Assembly (NCBI GenBank): GCA_000961655.1
Contig: LADR01000079.1
Span: 31,134-95,133, forward strand
Reading direction: 5' to 3'
DNA from: Desulfatitalea sp. BRH_c12
GTDB taxonomy: Bacteria; Desulfobacterota; Desulfobacteria; Desulfobacterales; Desulfosarcinaceae
DNA length: 64,000 nucleotides
Below the pieces are notes generated by a model. That model searched no databases, had not been told where the DNA came from, and saw nothing but the letters and a program-made list of their open reading frames with translations. Positions 9,064 to 17,643 of the stretch are shown one piece after another; positions within the stretch are counted from its first letter, which is position 1, and every line of letters begins with the position of its first letter. The translations under genes and the position numbers were made by a program.

Positions 9064-9275
9064 AGACACGCACCGCCCTCTTCGGTAACGGCTGCCTCCA
9101 TAATTGCTTATGAATCTGCAAGAGTGCAAAAGGAAGTTTTTTCACGGCATCCATGCCAGTGAAGAAAAATATCGAGGAGAGCCGCCGCTTGACACCGGAC
9201 ACTCAGTTTAGACGTGCCCTGCGCGGGATGTCAATCAGCAATTGAATTGCAGGCAATGACGGAGGTAAGCGGTTG

Positions 9276-9530
9276 CTATGCCTGTTCTTTCAGCAGCGTC
9301 CTGGCGAGATTCATGTCATAGGCTCTGTGAGGATCGAAGCCGGTTCCTTTGTACATGGCCTGGGCCTGCACAATAGCACTGTACGGCACCCAGGCGTGGG
9401 CCTCCCACAACGTGGGATCATCCTGATTCCACATACGAAACTGAATATCTTCACTATCTTGCCGCACATACATGCGCACCCGCTTGTTGCTGGGGAATGG
9501 ATAATAGTACAGACCGCGATCGTCTTTCAT
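9276..9530 (-). CDS. Conserved hypothetical protein, 84 aa
   Basis: A small soluble protein, rich in aromatic residues (GLYYYPFPSNKRVRMYVR near the start), with no Cys motif, signal peptide or membrane segment. I do not recognise a family. The frame stays open upstream to 9740, but that part overlaps cutA; the ATG at 9530 has AAAGGA about 12 nt upstream and gives a compact protein, so this start is preferred. The gene is on the same strand as cutA and 107 bp after it. Confidence 0.65.
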   Translation of the reverse strand: MKDDRGLYYYPFPSNKRVRMYVRQDSEDIQFRMWNQDDPTLWEAHAWVPYSAIVQAQAMYKGTGFDPHRAYDMNLARTLLKEQA

Positions 9531-9637
9531 ATCTTCACAGATCCTTTTACCAAAGATTTTGCAATTCAGCCTAATTTGATGGTAATCCGGGGGCACGGCG
9601 TGTGATACCCGCTCACGCACACCGGCAAACGATTCCC

Positions 9638-9976
9638 CTATCCTTCCGGCGAAGCCGGCACGGATTGCACCTGCGCCACGATCCACTGCAAGAAGGCCGG
9701 ATTGCCGTCCTGGATCGGCAAACTGACAATGCAGGGACACTCGTAACTATGCAGTCGCTGTATGGCCTGGACGAGTTCCGGCAGCCTGTCTTCAGTGGTT
9801 TTGGCGATCAGCACGGCTTCTTCATCGTCCTGAAATTCGTCTTTCCAATAATACATTGAATTCATGTGGTTAATAATGTTGACGCAGGCCGCCAGACGCG
9901 ATTGCACCACATCGCGCCCGATAGCACGCGCCTCGGCTTTGTCCTTGGTGGTGACATAAACAAAAACGGATTTCAT
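9638..9976 (-). CDS. cutA: Divalent-cation tolerance protein CutA
   Basis: A protein of 112 residues covering the whole CutA1 fold: FVYVTTKDKAEARAIGRDVV at the N-terminus, AACVNII, the YYWKDEFQDDEEAVLIAKT strand-loop, and YECPCIVSLPI near the end. CutA1 proteins are ferredoxin-like trimers linked with copper tolerance; their biochemical role is unsettled. The longer open frame to 10147 lacks similarity and overlaps the neighbouring gene; GAGG stands just before the chosen ATG. It starts 11 bp after the stop of the upstream hypothetical gene, so the two are probably co-transcribed. Confidence 0.93.
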   Translation of the reverse strand: MKSVFVYVTTKDKAEARAIGRDVVQSRLAACVNIINHMNSMYYWKDEFQDDEEAVLIAKTTEDRLPELVQAIQRLHSYECPCIVSLPIQDGNPAFLQWIVAQVQSVPASPEG

Positions 9977-9987
9977 GGGTCGCCTCT

Positions 9988-10347
9988 TCAGGACAGCAAG
10001 CCTTGCGTCATTAAAAAAGTCATGGATTTCTGGCCGATACGGTTTACCTGAGACAGCGCCTGAGTCAAGTGGTATCCGGACTCGTGGCCCACACCAGATT
10101 CGATCATCACCCGGGCATTGTTGAGGAACTTGTCCACTTCCGACCACACCGGGTCTCCGGAAGCCTGTCGGGCCACCTGCACCTCATTGGCGATCATCGC
10201 AATGAGGGCCTGCAGCACTCGCAAGGCACCTTGCTGCTCCGGCGGCGGCAAGTTCTCAAGAATTTGGGTGCACTGAGAGCACCAGATCAATCCGCTTTTT
10301 ACCTTTTCGCTTTGCGAAAAGGAGATAATGGCCTGCCTGCTATCCAT
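9988..10347 (-). CDS. Conserved hypothetical protein, 119 aa
   Basis: A mostly helical soluble protein of 119 residues with a single C-x2-C pair (WCSQCTQIL) near residue 25 and long amphipathic helices (ALRVLQALIAMIANEVQVAR). No family is recognised. AAGGAAC lies at the right distance before the ATG. It is the first gene of a likely three-gene unit with cutA and the 84-residue protein, and it is divergent from the NarX-like kinase. Confidence 0.65.
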   Translation of the reverse strand: MDSRQAIISFSQSEKVKSGLIWCSQCTQILENLPPPEQQGALRVLQALIAMIANEVQVARQASGDPVWSEVDKFLNNARVMIESGVGHESGYHLTQALSQVNRIGQKSMTFLMTQGLLS

Positions 10348-10762
10348 CGCTCGTTCCTTAATCCGGTTGGCCGAAAAGCGTCACACCATGTCTTCGCGCG
10401 ATTAGCTACGCTTCCGGGCTTACATGTACCAAGCCAATTTTCGGGGGCCACGCAGACCACCTCTTCCGTGCCGGTCCCGAAAGGTGAATACTAAGATAAA
10501 CATCTAAATCGTATCGCCTTTCTGCCATAAAACGGCTGACAAGTAAAGCGCACGCCGTGATGTCCGTGATTCCTTTAATGACCCATGAGGTGCAAAATGA
10601 CCAGTCACAACGGCCTCAAGCCTTTTCCTTTCGGCTTCACACTGCCCTTTTTCGCTTTTTCCCTTTCTTTTTCAGGTATTTCATGGCATTGAATGGGGCA
10701 TTTTTCGAAACACTCATACCGGCTTTTCTGAACAATGAAACGCCCCACGGAGAGATCCGCTG
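10348..10762. other. Divergent intergenic region, no gene seen
   Basis: These 415 bp separate the divergent hypothetical gene and the sensor kinase and should hold both promoters. A pyrimidine-rich stretch runs from about 10620 to 10680. A 68-codon frame at 10557 has no ribosome binding site and no protein-like composition. No clear operator or hairpin was found. Confidence 0.5.
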
Positions 10763-12805
10763 ATGAGCGCTACTTCGGACCAGCTCCCAGCCAGTGCCTG
10801 GGAGCTGTTGCAGACGCTTCTGCGCAAAGGCCCCGCTGCCATCGACCACCGGGTCACTGATTCCCGGGCGCTCATCGCTGTGCTTAAGGAAAATGACAGA
10901 CTGTTCAATGCAATGATCGATGCTTTCGACGGCATGATCTATATCTGCTCCTCGGATTACCGCATCGAATATCTCAGCGATCGAATGATTCGACACTTGG
11001 GATACGATGCCACTGGCGACTTTTGCTACCGTGCTTTCGGACGTCAAACAGTTTGCCCATGGTGCGTCAATCACAGGATCATCAAAGGCGAAACAATCGG
11101 GTGGGAAATGGTCAGCCCACTGGACGGCCGCTGGTACCATGTAGTCAACGCTCCCATTCACCACCTGGACGGCTCGATTTCCAAGTATGCCATCATGATG
11201 GATATTCATAATCGCAAGAATACCGAGGAAGAACTACGCAACCATCGTGATCAACTGGAAAACCTTATCCAAGCACGTACTCTCGCATTAACCGAGGCCA
11301 ATGTGCATTTGCGCCGTGAAATCGATGAGCGCATAGAGATCGAAAAGACGCTGCGCGAAAGCCACCAGCGCTATCGAAGCCTGTTCGAGGGCTCGCGCGA
11401 TGCCATCATCATCAGCGATGCCGGCGGCCTCATTCTGGACGTCAACGATGCCGCCACCCTTTTGACAGGCTATGACAAATCGGAACTGATCCACAAACTT
11501 ATCCAGAGCCTGCACAGCAGCATCACGCTGGCGTCCTACCAGGACTATTTCAATCGCATTCAAGCAGGCCAGTCGTTTACCCGGGAAATAGCGATTCAAA
11601 CCAAGATCGGTCAAACCATCTATGCCGAATTCAGCAGCAAAAAAATAACCTTGGCCGGTGTGCCTTGCATACACACGACAGCCCGGGATATCACTTCGCG
11701 GCGGCAAGCTGAAGAGGCACTGCGCGAAAGCGAAACCAAATACAGAGACTTGGTCCAGAACGCAAACAGCATCATTATCCGCTTCGACACTGAAGGAAAA
11801 ATAAAATTCTTCAATGAATATGCCCAGGAGTTTTTCGGTTATAAGGAAGGCGAGATTCTGGGCCAATCTCTTCTTGATACTATTTTACCCAACGTATACA
11901 GCAACGGCCGTAGCATTCAGGCCGAAATAGAAGATTTCCTGCGTAACCCGGATAAGTTCACGACCAACGAACTTGAAAACCGGCGGCGCAACGGCGATCG
12001 GGTCTGGGTGACCTGGACCAATCGTCCTATCGTCAATGAAAAAAACCAAGTGGTGGAGTTTCTATGGGTCGGCGCGGATGTCACCGAGCGCAATCAAACC
12101 CGCCGGCAAATCCAGAACCTGACCCACGCATTGCTTAAAGCACAAGAAACCGAACGCCACCGGATCGCCCGCGATTTGCACGACCATATCGCCCAGGACC
12201 TTTCATCCCTTAAAATCCGCTTGCAGACGATGTTCGGCGCGGACCCGCCGGGCATTGGTGATTTCCGGCGCCAAGTGGATGATACGCTCCAGATTTTACA
12301 GCGCTCCATCTCCGAAGTACGCAACCTGGCCTACGATCTACGTCCACCCGGCCTTGATCAGCTCGGATTGGTCCGCACCCTGTTCCTGTATTGTGATGAT
12401 TTTGCCCAAACCAACAACCTGAAAATCGACTTCATCGCGGCCGGCCTGGATGATTTGATTCTGGACGAAGATATCCAGATCAACATTTACCGCCTCATCC
12501 AGGAAGCTCTGCACAATGTCAAAAAGCACGCCGAAGCCAAGGGCGTCACCATCCGACTGGTGGCTTCCTCCCCTAACCTGATGCTGCGCATCATCGATGA
12601 CGGTAAAGGTTTCGACGTAGCGAACTGGCGCGCCAAATCGTTTGCAGAAAAACGCATGGGGTTACAAAGCATGGTCGAACGCGTGGGATTGCTCAACGGC
12701 ACTATCAATATACGTTCGCGCCTGACCAAGGGGGCCGGTATCTTCATTACCATCCCCATTAAGGAGCACTACCGTGACAGAGAAGAGGCGCATCCTGATC
12801 ATTGA
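10763..12805 (+). CDS. Cytoplasmic PAS sensor histidine kinase, NarX-type (HisKA_3)
   Basis: A protein of 680 residues without membrane segments. A first PAS domain (about 45-150) holds C-x2-C in QTVCPWCVNHRIIKGE. A coiled coil (about 155-200) follows, then a second PAS (about 200-320), a third PAS (about 325-445), and the HisKA_3 dimerisation box RDLHDHIAQDLSSLK with the phospho-acceptor His near residue 472. An HATPase domain follows (GKGFDV, MGLQSMVERV). This catalytic class pairs with LuxR/NarL-type regulators, and such a regulator gene overlaps its 3' end by 32 bp. The two Cys in the first PAS suggest metal or redox sensing (inference). GGAGAG precedes the ATG. Confidence 0.94.
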   Translation: MSATSDQLPASAWELLQTLLRKGPAAIDHRVTDSRALIAVLKENDRLFNAMIDAFDGMIYICSSDYRIEYLSDRMIRHLGYDATGDFCYRAFGRQTVCPWCVNHRIIKGETIGWEMVSPLDGRWYHVVNAPIHHLDGSISKYAIMMDIHNRKNTEEELRNHRDQLENLIQARTLALTEANVHLRREIDERIEIEKTLRESHQRYRSLFEGSRDAIIISDAGGLILDVNDAATLLTGYDKSELIHKLIQSLHSSITLASYQDYFNRIQAGQSFTREIAIQTKIGQTIYAEFSSKKITLAGVPCIHTTARDITSRRQAEEALRESETKYRDLVQNANSIIIRFDTEGKIKFFNEYAQEFFGYKEGEILGQSLLDTILPNVYSNGRSIQAEIEDFLRNPDKFTTNELENRRRNGDRVWVTWTNRPIVNEKNQVVEFLWVGADVTERNQTRRQIQNLTHALLKAQETERHRIARDLHDHIAQDLSSLKIRLQTMFGADPPGIGDFRRQVDDTLQILQRSISEVRNLAYDLRPPGLDQLGLVRTLFLYCDDFAQTNNLKIDFIAAGLDDLILDEDIQINIYRLIQEALHNVKKHAEAKGVTIRLVASSPNLMLRIIDDGKGFDVANWRAKSFAEKRMGLQSMVERVGLLNGTINIRSRLTKGAGIFITIPIKEHYRDREEAHPDH

Positions 12806-13451
12806 CGATCACCCATTGTTCCGCGAAGGCATCAAAACCATCATCAACCGCAACAGCCATTTTGAAGTCATCGATGAAGCCGGAACAGGACGCGAGGGAT
12901 TTGAAAAGGCCAGCCGGCTGAAGCCGGATGTGGTGTTGCTGGACATATCCTTGCCGGACGAAAGCGGCATGGAAGTGGCGCGCAAAATCCGCCACCATCT
13001 ACCCCGCACGCGGATCATGATCCTTAGCATGCATTCCAAGATCGACTACATCGTGGAAGCATTTCAGTCGGGCGCTACAGGGTATGTGGTCAAGGAATCG
13101 GCCGCCGAACGCCTGGCCCAAGCCTTGGAAGCAGTCACCTCCGGCGAATACTTCCTGGACACATCCATCTCCCAGGAGGTCATCGCCAAACTGATGAAAT
13201 CTCCTGTCAAGGAAGCCAAGGTCAGCGACGCCGGATATGGCAAGCTTACTTCACGCGAACAGGAGATCATGCGCATGCTTGCAGAGGGTGCTTCCAAAGG
13301 CCAAATCGCCGATCGCCTGTGCATCAGCATCAAAACAGTGGAGAATCATCGCGCCAACATCATGCGCAAGCTGGATATTCACAGCGCCATGGAACTGGTG
13401 CGCTACGCAGCCCGCCTCGGGCTGATCGATGTCGATCTGTGGAAAGAATGA
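12774..13451 (+). CDS. Response regulator, NarL/FixJ (LuxR HTH) family
   Basis: A protein of 225 residues starting at GTG, with GGAG 8 nt upstream, inside the 3' end of the kinase gene (translational coupling). The receiver domain (1-120) shows IIDDHPLFREG, phospho-acceptor Asp in VVLLDISLP, and KESA. The C-terminal LuxR helix-turn-helix contains LTSREQEIMRMLAEGASKGQIA and TVENHRANIMRKL. It is the cognate partner of the upstream HisKA_3 kinase; target genes cannot be read from the sequence. Confidence 0.95.
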   Translation: MTEKRRILIIDDHPLFREGIKTIINRNSHFEVIDEAGTGREGFEKASRLKPDVVLLDISLPDESGMEVARKIRHHLPRTRIMILSMHSKIDYIVEAFQSGATGYVVKESAAERLAQALEAVTSGEYFLDTSISQEVIAKLMKSPVKEAKVSDAGYGKLTSREQEIMRMLAEGASKGQIADRLCISIKTVENHRANIMRKLDIHSAMELVRYAARLGLIDVDLWKE

Positions 13452-13473
13452 CATAAGCGCACAACGTTTGGAT

Positions 13474-13498
13474 GGGCGGGCTGACAAGCGGCCCGCCC
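13474..13498 (+). terminator. GC-rich hairpin after the NarX/NarL pair
   Basis: GGGCGGGC and GCCCGCCC form a perfect 8-bp stem with a 9-nt loop 22 bp after the regulator stop codon. No T-run follows directly, so termination efficiency is uncertain. Confidence 0.55.
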
Positions 13499-13686
13499 GC
13501 CCAAGATCCGTCCATCTTTCTCCGGGATGATCTCCCGAGCATACCCCATAACCCCACCAAAAATAAGGTAGCGGCATTATGGACAGTCGCCGGCGATCTT
13601 CTATATAGTAACTCATAAAGGGATGGAAGATTGGTCAATGTGTAACGTTTTTATATAGTTATCCTCAAAAGCGAAAGGAGCGTCCC

Positions 13687-13887
13687 ATGATATCGTCTCC
13701 GTGTAAAGACTGCCTGAAAAAAAACTCTCCCAAAGACGAATGCTTGAAAACCTGCCAGATGATTCAAGACATCCAGGGGATGCAGTTAGCACGCAGGGAA
13801 AGCAATGTGTACACGGCAGTTGATTTTACGGAGGAAAGTCGTTTTCAGATTTCATCTCCTTTCGCCAGTGCCTTGAATGCCTGCTGA
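13687..13887 (+). CDS. Small Cys-containing protein, 66 aa
   Basis: A short hydrophilic protein with C-x2-C (SPCKDCLKKN) and C-x3-C (CLKTCQMI) in the first 28 residues, suggesting a small metal site. AAAGGAG stands 7 bp before the ATG, which supports real translation. No family is recognised. It lies 235 bp after the NarL-like regulator and upstream of another Cys-rich ORF. Confidence 0.6.
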   Translation: MISSPCKDCLKKNSPKDECLKTCQMIQDIQGMQLARRESNVYTAVDFTEESRFQISSPFASALNAC

Positions 13888-14217
13888 GCGCCATGGGTGT
13901 CGCCATGTTTCGGAAACAATCGGGGAAACGGATATGAATAGAATCCTTTCCCCGTGGAACTGGGAGATTTTCCCGAGTTACCTTGGGATTTTGTCCCAGC
14001 CTTCATCATTGCTGATAAAACGCGTAAAAAGCCCCCAGGAGTTAAGCCCGGCGAAGCCGGAATCAGAGTCGGGCCTGATGTGCCGGATGCTGCAAACGCT
14101 TCCTCTCGTGCCCACCGGGCTGATGACGAAAGGGCTTTGTACGATTTGACGTGTCATCAATCACTGAAACGCAACCAAATTGCTGGAAAATTCCAGCGAG
14201 GGTTGTCTGAAAGATAT

Positions 14218-14502
14218 ATGATCATGAAAGATTGGATCTTTGTGATGGCCGATCAAATAAAAATGGATTCGAGCTTCAATGGGAAAAAAGATAGTTCTCA
14301 GCGATCTTCACCCTGTAGTCCCAAGGTTGAGAGCCCCGATCTGAACAAACGCTATGTTGATATTACCGCCATGGTCCGGAGCTTGCAGCGCACAGAGGGA
14401 ATGACCGACTGCTTTCGCCGTGGCATCGCCGACTGTAACCAATTGGAATGCTCCTGGCGCCAATACTGCTTTGGATGTTCAGACGACCGCCACGCTGAGT
14501 AG
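14218..14502 (+). CDS. Putative small Cys-rich protein
   Basis: The last 50 residues carry a compact Cys block, DCFRRGIADCNQLECSWRQYC, after YVDITAMVRSLQR; this looks like a real small zinc or iron-sulfur site. The frame is open further upstream to a GTG at 13954, but that part has low-complexity, unprotein-like composition, so I place the start at the ATG at 14218 (94 residues); an ATG at 14245 is an alternative. No strong ribosome binding site is seen. Function unknown. Confidence 0.4.
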   Translation: MIMKDWIFVMADQIKMDSSFNGKKDSSQRSSPCSPKVESPDLNKRYVDITAMVRSLQRTEGMTDCFRRGIADCNQLECSWRQYCFGCSDDRHAE

Positions 14503-14621
14503 AAAAGCACTTCTCCTCCCAATGTGAGATAGCCTTTGCTACACGCCGGATCAGAACGGTGAACCGCCTGCCTCGACACCCGCCGGAAATTCAATGTTCA
14601 TCCGCCGCGCAGGAAGGAAAT

Positions 14622-17003
14622 TTACGTTCTTTTTTCCGGCAAATCATCGCTCAAGGGCCTGTTCGCGTCAACCGCCCAAAACCGCGCCAAACTGTCTTTA
14701 TATGATGGCTCATCGCCGATGGTCCTCGGCTGCCATGTTTCGGGCAGCAAGGCCCGATATTGCCTCTGTGCATACCGCTGATCAATGAGCAACACGACCC
14801 CGCGGTCCATTTCCGAACGGATCACCCGCCCGGCCGCCTGCAATACCCGATTAATCCCCGGGTATTGGTAGGCAAACGCAAAGCCGCAGCACTGAGTTCT
14901 GTCGTAGTAAGCGCGGATAAGCTCCCGCTCGGTGCTGATAGCGGGCAATCCCACGCCCACGATAACAGCTCCGGCCAGGCGATCGCCTTTCAGATCGATG
15001 CCTTCGCCGAAAATGCCGCCCATTACGGCGAATCCGACCAGCGTGCACGCCACCTGCTCGGTAAAGTGCGCCAAAAAATCCATGCGCGCCTCTTCGGTCA
15101 TGTCGGGGGTCTGCACGAGCGTCGCAATATGACCATGGTCCTGGCTGAAACGCCTGTGAATCATAGCCAGATATTCATAGGAAGGAAAGAACAACAGGTA
15201 ATGGCCACGCCGCTGCATGACGAGATCGGCCACCGCATCGCTCAGTGCAAGACAGGAAGATTCTCTTTGTCGATAAAAAGTGGAAATGCGCGATGCGATA
15301 AAAACAGCCAGGTTGTCGGAAGGAAACGGAGTGGCCAGTCGGAGATTGAGGGCATCGGGATGACATCCCAAAATCGACTGAAAGTAATCTCCCGGTGTTA
15401 ACGTGGCGGAAAAAAGGACGGCTGCATGACAGTGACGCCAACAGTCGCGCAACTGCTCTGAAGGATCCATGCAGAAAAGTTTAATCTGTACATCCTTGCC
15501 ATGTGCCTCAGCAATCGTGGCGTAAGTGTGGTTGTACTGCTCGGTGACCCGCGCAAAAGCCAAACAGTCGAAGTAGCATTGCAGCAGTTCTTCGCGAAAT
15601 TCACTGGGCAAGTTACGCCGCAGCCAGCGCTCGGCAGCCGTTGTAAAAGCGAGCAGACGTTTGGATAATTCCTCGGGCGCAGTGTTCTCGATCAGCGGTG
15701 CCTGCAATTGCAGACACCGGCGCCGCAAGGTGCCCATCCAGGCATGAACACGGCCCAACGCCCGGTGGAGCGTCGGCAGTTCATTTTTCAGTTTCGCACG
15801 CAACGTCGTGATCGGCTGCCGGTTCAACTGCGCCGAAAACATCTCCCGGGAGCGATCCACCAGGTTGTGGGCCTCGTCAACGAGCACCGCGTGCGCACCG
15901 CCTTCTTCTCCGAACAGACGCCGTAAGGTGACCGTCGGATCGAAGGCGTAATTGTAATCGCCAATCACGCAGTCCGCCCAGGTAACCAGTTCCAAGGAAA
16001 ACTCGAACGGGCAGACCCTATGTTCTTCGGCCACCTTTTCAATGGTTTCGCGATTCAGCGCGTCATGCTGCCAAGCCACGTCCAAAGCCGCGTTGAGACG
16101 ATCGTAGTGGCCTTTGGCATAAGGACATTCCTCCGGAGAACAGGTGTGGCCCGGGGTAAAACAAATCTTCTCTTTGGCCGTCAGGGTCACCCATTTCAGC
16201 CGAAGCCCGTTTTGCGACAAGGTTTGCAAAGCGACTTCGGCCGCCAGGCGGCCTGTGGTGCGCGCGGTCAGGAACACGACTTTGGGTACCAGCCGCTGAC
16301 CGAGCGCCTTCAGCGCCGGGTAAAGCGCGGCCATGGTTTTACCGATACCGGTGGCGGCCTGTACCAGCAGATGCCGACCGTCGCGGATGGTTCGGAAGAC
16401 TTCGACGGCCATATCCCGCTGACCCGGACGGTATCCGTCAAACGGAAAAGGCAGCTGTGCAATGCTGTGATCGCGCGTTCGTGCCCATTGCGCCAACTGC
16501 TGGACCCACTGTACGTAGCGGTCGAGCAGGTCGTTAAAAAACGCAGCCAGGGCTTCGAATTCCCACACGCGCACGACCTCGAGCACGTGACCGCTGTCCA
16601 AATGGACGTAGGTCAGTTGTACATCGATCTGTGGCAAATTTTCCTGACGGGCGTACATATAAGCATAGCATTGCGCCTGGCCCCAGTGAAGCGCCGAAGG
16701 CGCAGCCTCGACTTCCGCCAGAGGTCGCTGGGTGGTTTTGATCTCTTCAATGGTCACGCGGCCCTTCGGTTGGTACACGCCATCGATGCGTCCGGAAACG
16801 CATAAGGTAAACTCAGGCCGCTCGATATCCAGACGCACGGGCAGTTCAGCCTGATAGTCGGCAGGTCGCTGACGCTGGATACGCTGATGGGCGCGGATGC
16901 CTTCGAGTGCGCGCCCGCCACCGGTGAATTCGAAGCGTAAATCGCCACTGCGCAAAACATGCGCTATCAGGGCGCCTACGGCGATGTTGAAATGGGGGGT
17001 CAT
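14622..17003 (-). CDS. PD-(D/E)XK nuclease-XPD/DinG helicase fusion
   Basis: A protein of 793 residues. The N-terminal 200 residues look like a RecB/Cas4-type nuclease: SGRIDGVY followed by VTIEEIKTT gives the D and E-x-K metal-site pattern, then QAQCYAYMYA. The helicase part has Walker A QAATGIGKTMAA near residue 255, an iron-sulfur domain with Cys in KICFTPGHTCSPEECPYAKG, the DEAH box VLVDEAHNLVDRS, and C-terminal motifs GGIFGEGIDLKGD and QAAGRVIRSEMDRG. Known relatives are 5'-3' DNA helicases of the XPD/DinG group. The frame reaches 17081 by a TTG, but that overlaps the upstream lipoprotein gene; the ATG at 17003 is chosen. Confidence 0.88.
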   Translation of the reverse strand: MTPHFNIAVGALIAHVLRSGDLRFEFTGGGRALEGIRAHQRIQRQRPADYQAELPVRLDIERPEFTLCVSGRIDGVYQPKGRVTIEEIKTTQRPLAEVEAAPSALHWGQAQCYAYMYARQENLPQIDVQLTYVHLDSGHVLEVVRVWEFEALAAFFNDLLDRYVQWVQQLAQWARTRDHSIAQLPFPFDGYRPGQRDMAVEVFRTIRDGRHLLVQAATGIGKTMAALYPALKALGQRLVPKVVFLTARTTGRLAAEVALQTLSQNGLRLKWVTLTAKEKICFTPGHTCSPEECPYAKGHYDRLNAALDVAWQHDALNRETIEKVAEEHRVCPFEFSLELVTWADCVIGDYNYAFDPTVTLRRLFGEEGGAHAVLVDEAHNLVDRSREMFSAQLNRQPITTLRAKLKNELPTLHRALGRVHAWMGTLRRRCLQLQAPLIENTAPEELSKRLLAFTTAAERWLRRNLPSEFREELLQCYFDCLAFARVTEQYNHTYATIAEAHGKDVQIKLFCMDPSEQLRDCWRHCHAAVLFSATLTPGDYFQSILGCHPDALNLRLATPFPSDNLAVFIASRISTFYRQRESSCLALSDAVADLVMQRRGHYLLFFPSYEYLAMIHRRFSQDHGHIATLVQTPDMTEEARMDFLAHFTEQVACTLVGFAVMGGIFGEGIDLKGDRLAGAVIVGVGLPAISTERELIRAYYDRTQCCGFAFAYQYPGINRVLQAAGRVIRSEMDRGVVLLIDQRYAQRQYRALLPETWQPRTIGDEPSYKDSLARFWAVDANRPLSDDLPEKRT

Positions 17004-17022
17004 GGCAACGTCAACGAAGCGT

Positions 17023-17325
17023 CTATTCGCATCGATAGGCTTTTGCCGCAGCGGAATCGGGGGTGCCGTGCAGCCAGACAATGTGCGTAGCCCTCAATTG
17101 GAGGGCACGCCGCTCGATTTTCTGCACCATGTTGCGTTGGGCAAGATAGGTGGAAAGGTTTGCGGCGTCGGCCGTTTCAGCGACCATGCCCAGCATGCGG
17201 CATTCCGTCATCAAAGATTCCTGCGTTTCCGTCAGACCGGAGGGGGGATTCGCTAAAGAACTGCAACCGACAAGACCTGTCGCAACCATTGCCACACATA
17301 GACGTTTCATTATCATTGCGTTCAT
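17023..17325 (-). CDS. Putative lipoprotein, DUF4156-like
   Basis: A protein of 100 residues that begins with a lipoprotein signal (MKRLCVAMVATGLVGCSS, lipobox LVGC), so it is expected in the inner or outer membrane, facing the periplasm. The rest resembles the DUF4156 pattern: a Cys near LMTECRMLG, the RALQLRATHIVW segment and a final AYRC. AAAGGG precedes the ATG at 17325; the longer frame to 17430 is not supported. The nuclease-helicase gene starts 20 bp after its stop. Confidence 0.7.
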   Translation of the reverse strand: MNAMIMKRLCVAMVATGLVGCSSLANPPSGLTETQESLMTECRMLGMVAETADAANLSTYLAQRNMVQKIERRALQLRATHIVWLHGTPDSAAAKAYRCE

Positions 17326-17570
17326 ACCGATGCCCTTTTTCAGCCAGCGCTTCCGAAAAATGAGTATTATGGCATACTGCCGCATAAACGATATGACGGC
17401 TTTTTCCAGAACCGTCAATACACAAGGCATATTTTCTCAGGGTTCATCGCATTGACGCCAAAGCCTGATCTCCCAACGCGGTCAGCCTCAATCCCCCCTG
17501 TTATAAGACTTTACACTTTACCCTTTACCCTTTACACTTCTCCGCATTGACGCGGCGTCAGTCGTACCAA

Positions 17571-17610
17571 TTATAGGGTGTCTTTTCAGATTATAGTGTG
17601 TCTTTTCAAA
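17571..17610. repeat. Two-copy 20-bp tandem repeat upstream of the aldo/keto reductase
   Basis: Two adjacent 20-bp units, TTATAGGGTGTCTTTTCAGA and TTATAGTGTGTCTTTTCAAA, differ at two positions and end 33 bp before the reductase start. A simpler array of TTTACCC/TTTACACT units lies just upstream (about 17507-17540). The position fits an operator or recent local duplication in the promoter region. Confidence 0.7.
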
Positions 17611-17643
17611 ACGAATACAGAATCCAAGGCAAAGGGAGGAAAC

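Noticed and set aside
10557..10763. 68-codon frame upstream of the NarX-like kinase
   Set aside because: No ribosome binding site; Phe-rich stretch comes from the pyrimidine-rich DNA; ends at the kinase start.
13877..14149. 90-codon frame overlapping the region before the Cys-rich ORF
   Set aside because: No ribosome binding site and low-complexity composition; competing phases in the same stretch suggest non-coding or decayed DNA.
17571..17610. Short CRISPR-like array
   Set aside because: Only two adjacent units with no spacer between them and no cas genes nearby.
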